NCBI GenBank assembly: GCA_012515725.1
Contig: JAAYXU010000045.1
Span: 1-6,642, forward strand
Direction: 5' to 3'
Origin: Clostridiales bacterium
GTDB lineage: Bacteria; Bacillota; Clostridia; Christensenellales; UMGS416
DNA length: 6,642 bases
Shown here: one piece after another, positions 5,427-6,642 of the stretch
Position numbering within the stretch: position 1 is the stretch's first letter
How the letters are laid out: each line of letters opens with the position of its first letter
Program-made: the position numbers and the translations under genes
The notes under the pieces: model-generated
Told to the model about the DNA's origin: nothing
What the model saw: the letters and a program-made list of their open reading frames with translations, nothing else
The model's database searches: none

Positions 5427-6642
5427 CTACTCTCTCCCCTGCTCCGCCTCCACCACGATCCTGCCGCCCGCTGCCTCGACCACGCGGACCGCTACGTTGG
5501 GACCGATGAAGTCTCCGGCCGAAATGACGTCCAGCCGCCTTCCGTCAAAGGCGGCCTTCCCCGCGGGGCGCAGCGCTGTCAGGGTGGTACCGCGTACGCC
5601 CAGCATCGAGTCCTGAGGGAACGGGAGCTGGGGCTGAGCCGTTCCCTCCCCCTGTGTTTTTAGCACGATGCGGTCAAAGAGGCGGATGCGTCCAAACAGC
5701 TTGTACAGTATCGGTATAAGTATGATGCAAGCCCCCAGCGTATAGGCCAGGAGCTTCAGAAAATCAAGCATGCTGCGCGACGAAAAAACAAGGCCCACCA
5801 GCAGCAGTATGATCCCGGAGATACCAAATATACCGAATCCCGGCATCGCCATCTCCACAACCATCAGTATAAGCCCGGCGACGAAAAGCACGACGGCCCA
5901 CCACTGTGTAAAACCCGCCAGAAACCCCGAAAAGAAGTAGAACCCGAAGCATACGATCGCGCCTATGCCAAATATCCCAAAGCCCGGCACGAAAAGCTCG
6001 ATTATAAGCAATATGACGCCCAGTATGAAAAAGAGCGACATCGCCGCCTGACCGGTCAGAAATCCGGCTGCGCGATCGGCTAGCGTCGGGGAAACCTCGG
6101 TAAGAACGGCCTGCCCGTACCCGAACTGAGCGAGCGCTTCCCGATGCGTAGTGCATACCGCATCGGCCACGCCCAGCCGCACGGCGTCCCCTGCCGTCAG
6201 GTCCAGCAGCTGTCCCTCGGCCGCATAGCCCGGCACGACGGCACGCTTGTCGGCCATCGCGGCAATTACGTTCTTGGGTCGTCCCTGCATCTCGGCGGTG
6301 GCGGTCAGCATACCCACCCATGCCGAGAGTACCTTCTCTGTGTCAGGAATCGTTTCGGCGGCCCCGATATGGCTGCCGGGCGCCATCGCGATATGGTCGC
6401 AGCTGATGGTGACCAGCACGCCCGCGGACACTGCTTTTTCGGTCACATAGGCAATCGTGGGCAGCGGAAAATTGAGAAGCGCCTCTGAAAGAGGTTCCAC
6501 TGACGTAAGAAAGCCTCCCCATGTGTCGATCGTAACCAACACGGCGTCGGCACCCGCATCGTGCGCGGTTCGCAGCTCCCGCGCCAGATACTAGGCCATT
6601 GCTTCGTTTATCTCTCCCTCAACGGGTATGACTGTAACCCGC
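5427..6642 (-). pseudogene. nfeD: Long-form NfeD: ClpP-class membrane serine protease, interrupted by in-frame TAG; 5' end outside window
   Basis: Frame 6641-5427 reads as one NfeD protein except for TAG at 6593-6591. Before it stands VTVIPVEGEINEAMA, after it YLARELRTAHDAGADAV, which joins smoothly to the conserved first strand and helix of the 1510-N protease domain. The next stretch, VTIDTWGG, has W where DTPGG is usual. Counting from the GTG at 6542, the likely catalytic Ser is S39 (KAVSAG) and the Lys is K70 (DTEKVLSAW), matching S97 and K138 of Pyrococcus PH1510. Membrane helices lie near 167-207, 213-253 and 261-284, with a repeated PGFGIFGI at 186-193 and 234-241. The C-terminal OB-fold starts at GVRGTTLTALRPAGKA (315-330). 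Long-form NfeD proteins are thought to cleave stomatin-type partners at the membrane; no stomatin/floA gene is visible here. GTG 6542 lacks a Shine-Dalgarno and would lose the first strand, so it is unlikely to be a true start. Domain identity is certain; whether it is dead, recoded or a sequence error is open. Confidence 0.8.

Noticed and set aside
5427..5429. Readthrough of the terminal nfeD TAG into the AT-rich segment
   Set aside because: In that frame another stop (TAA) follows after about 13 codons and the residues do not look like a domain.
5764..6321. Second minus-strand frame inside nfeD
   Set aside because: Arg/Gly-rich shadow of the NfeD frame, which has clear catalytic and membrane motifs.

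Overview
The window most likely comes from a Bacillota bacterium of the Clostridia type; lower ranks cannot be fixed from this sequence. Three observations point that way. The order hisS-aspS-tcdA is the one known from Bacillus subtilis (hisS-aspS-yrvM). The histidyl-tRNA synthetase carries the cysteine-rich insertion I associate with clostridial homologues. Shine-Dalgarno sites are strong, and promoters are near sigma-A consensus. Genes are roughly 60% GC by eye. One segment near the tRNA (5161-5340) counts to 60 G/C in 180 bases, or 33%.

Left part, minus strand (1-4265): a tightly packed operon read from right to left. A consensus promoter (TTGACA, 17 nt, TATAAT) and a leader of about 105 nt with a 10-bp hairpin precede hisS. 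Then follow aspS (Asp-tRNA synthetase), tcdA (E1-like dehydratase that completes ct6A at position 37 of ANN-decoding tRNAs) and rseC (membrane redox-associated protein, cut by the window edge). All three junctions overlap, and the first two use the same 8-bp overlap, ATGAATGA. The first three genes serve tRNA charging and modification. rseC is the functional outlier.

Middle (4266-5140), plus strand: a divergent intergenic region with a tandem 19-nt imperfect repeat abutting a promoter. Next come a 180-aa polytopic membrane protein of unknown function, then tRNA-Arg(CCG) with an encoded CCA, its own promoter and an intrinsic terminator.

Right part (5141-6642), minus strand: an AT-rich segment of about 285 bp holds remains of protein-like sequence in two frames. 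Beyond it lies a long-form NfeD gene (ClpP-class serine protease, membrane region, OB-fold NfeD domain). Its reading frame continues to the window edge but is broken by an in-frame TAG at 6591-6593, upstream of intact catalytic Ser and Lys residues. This is either a nonsense mutation, a sequence error or a readthrough site, and it is the observation most worth checking. I see no phage-defence, CRISPR or other clearly novel system here.
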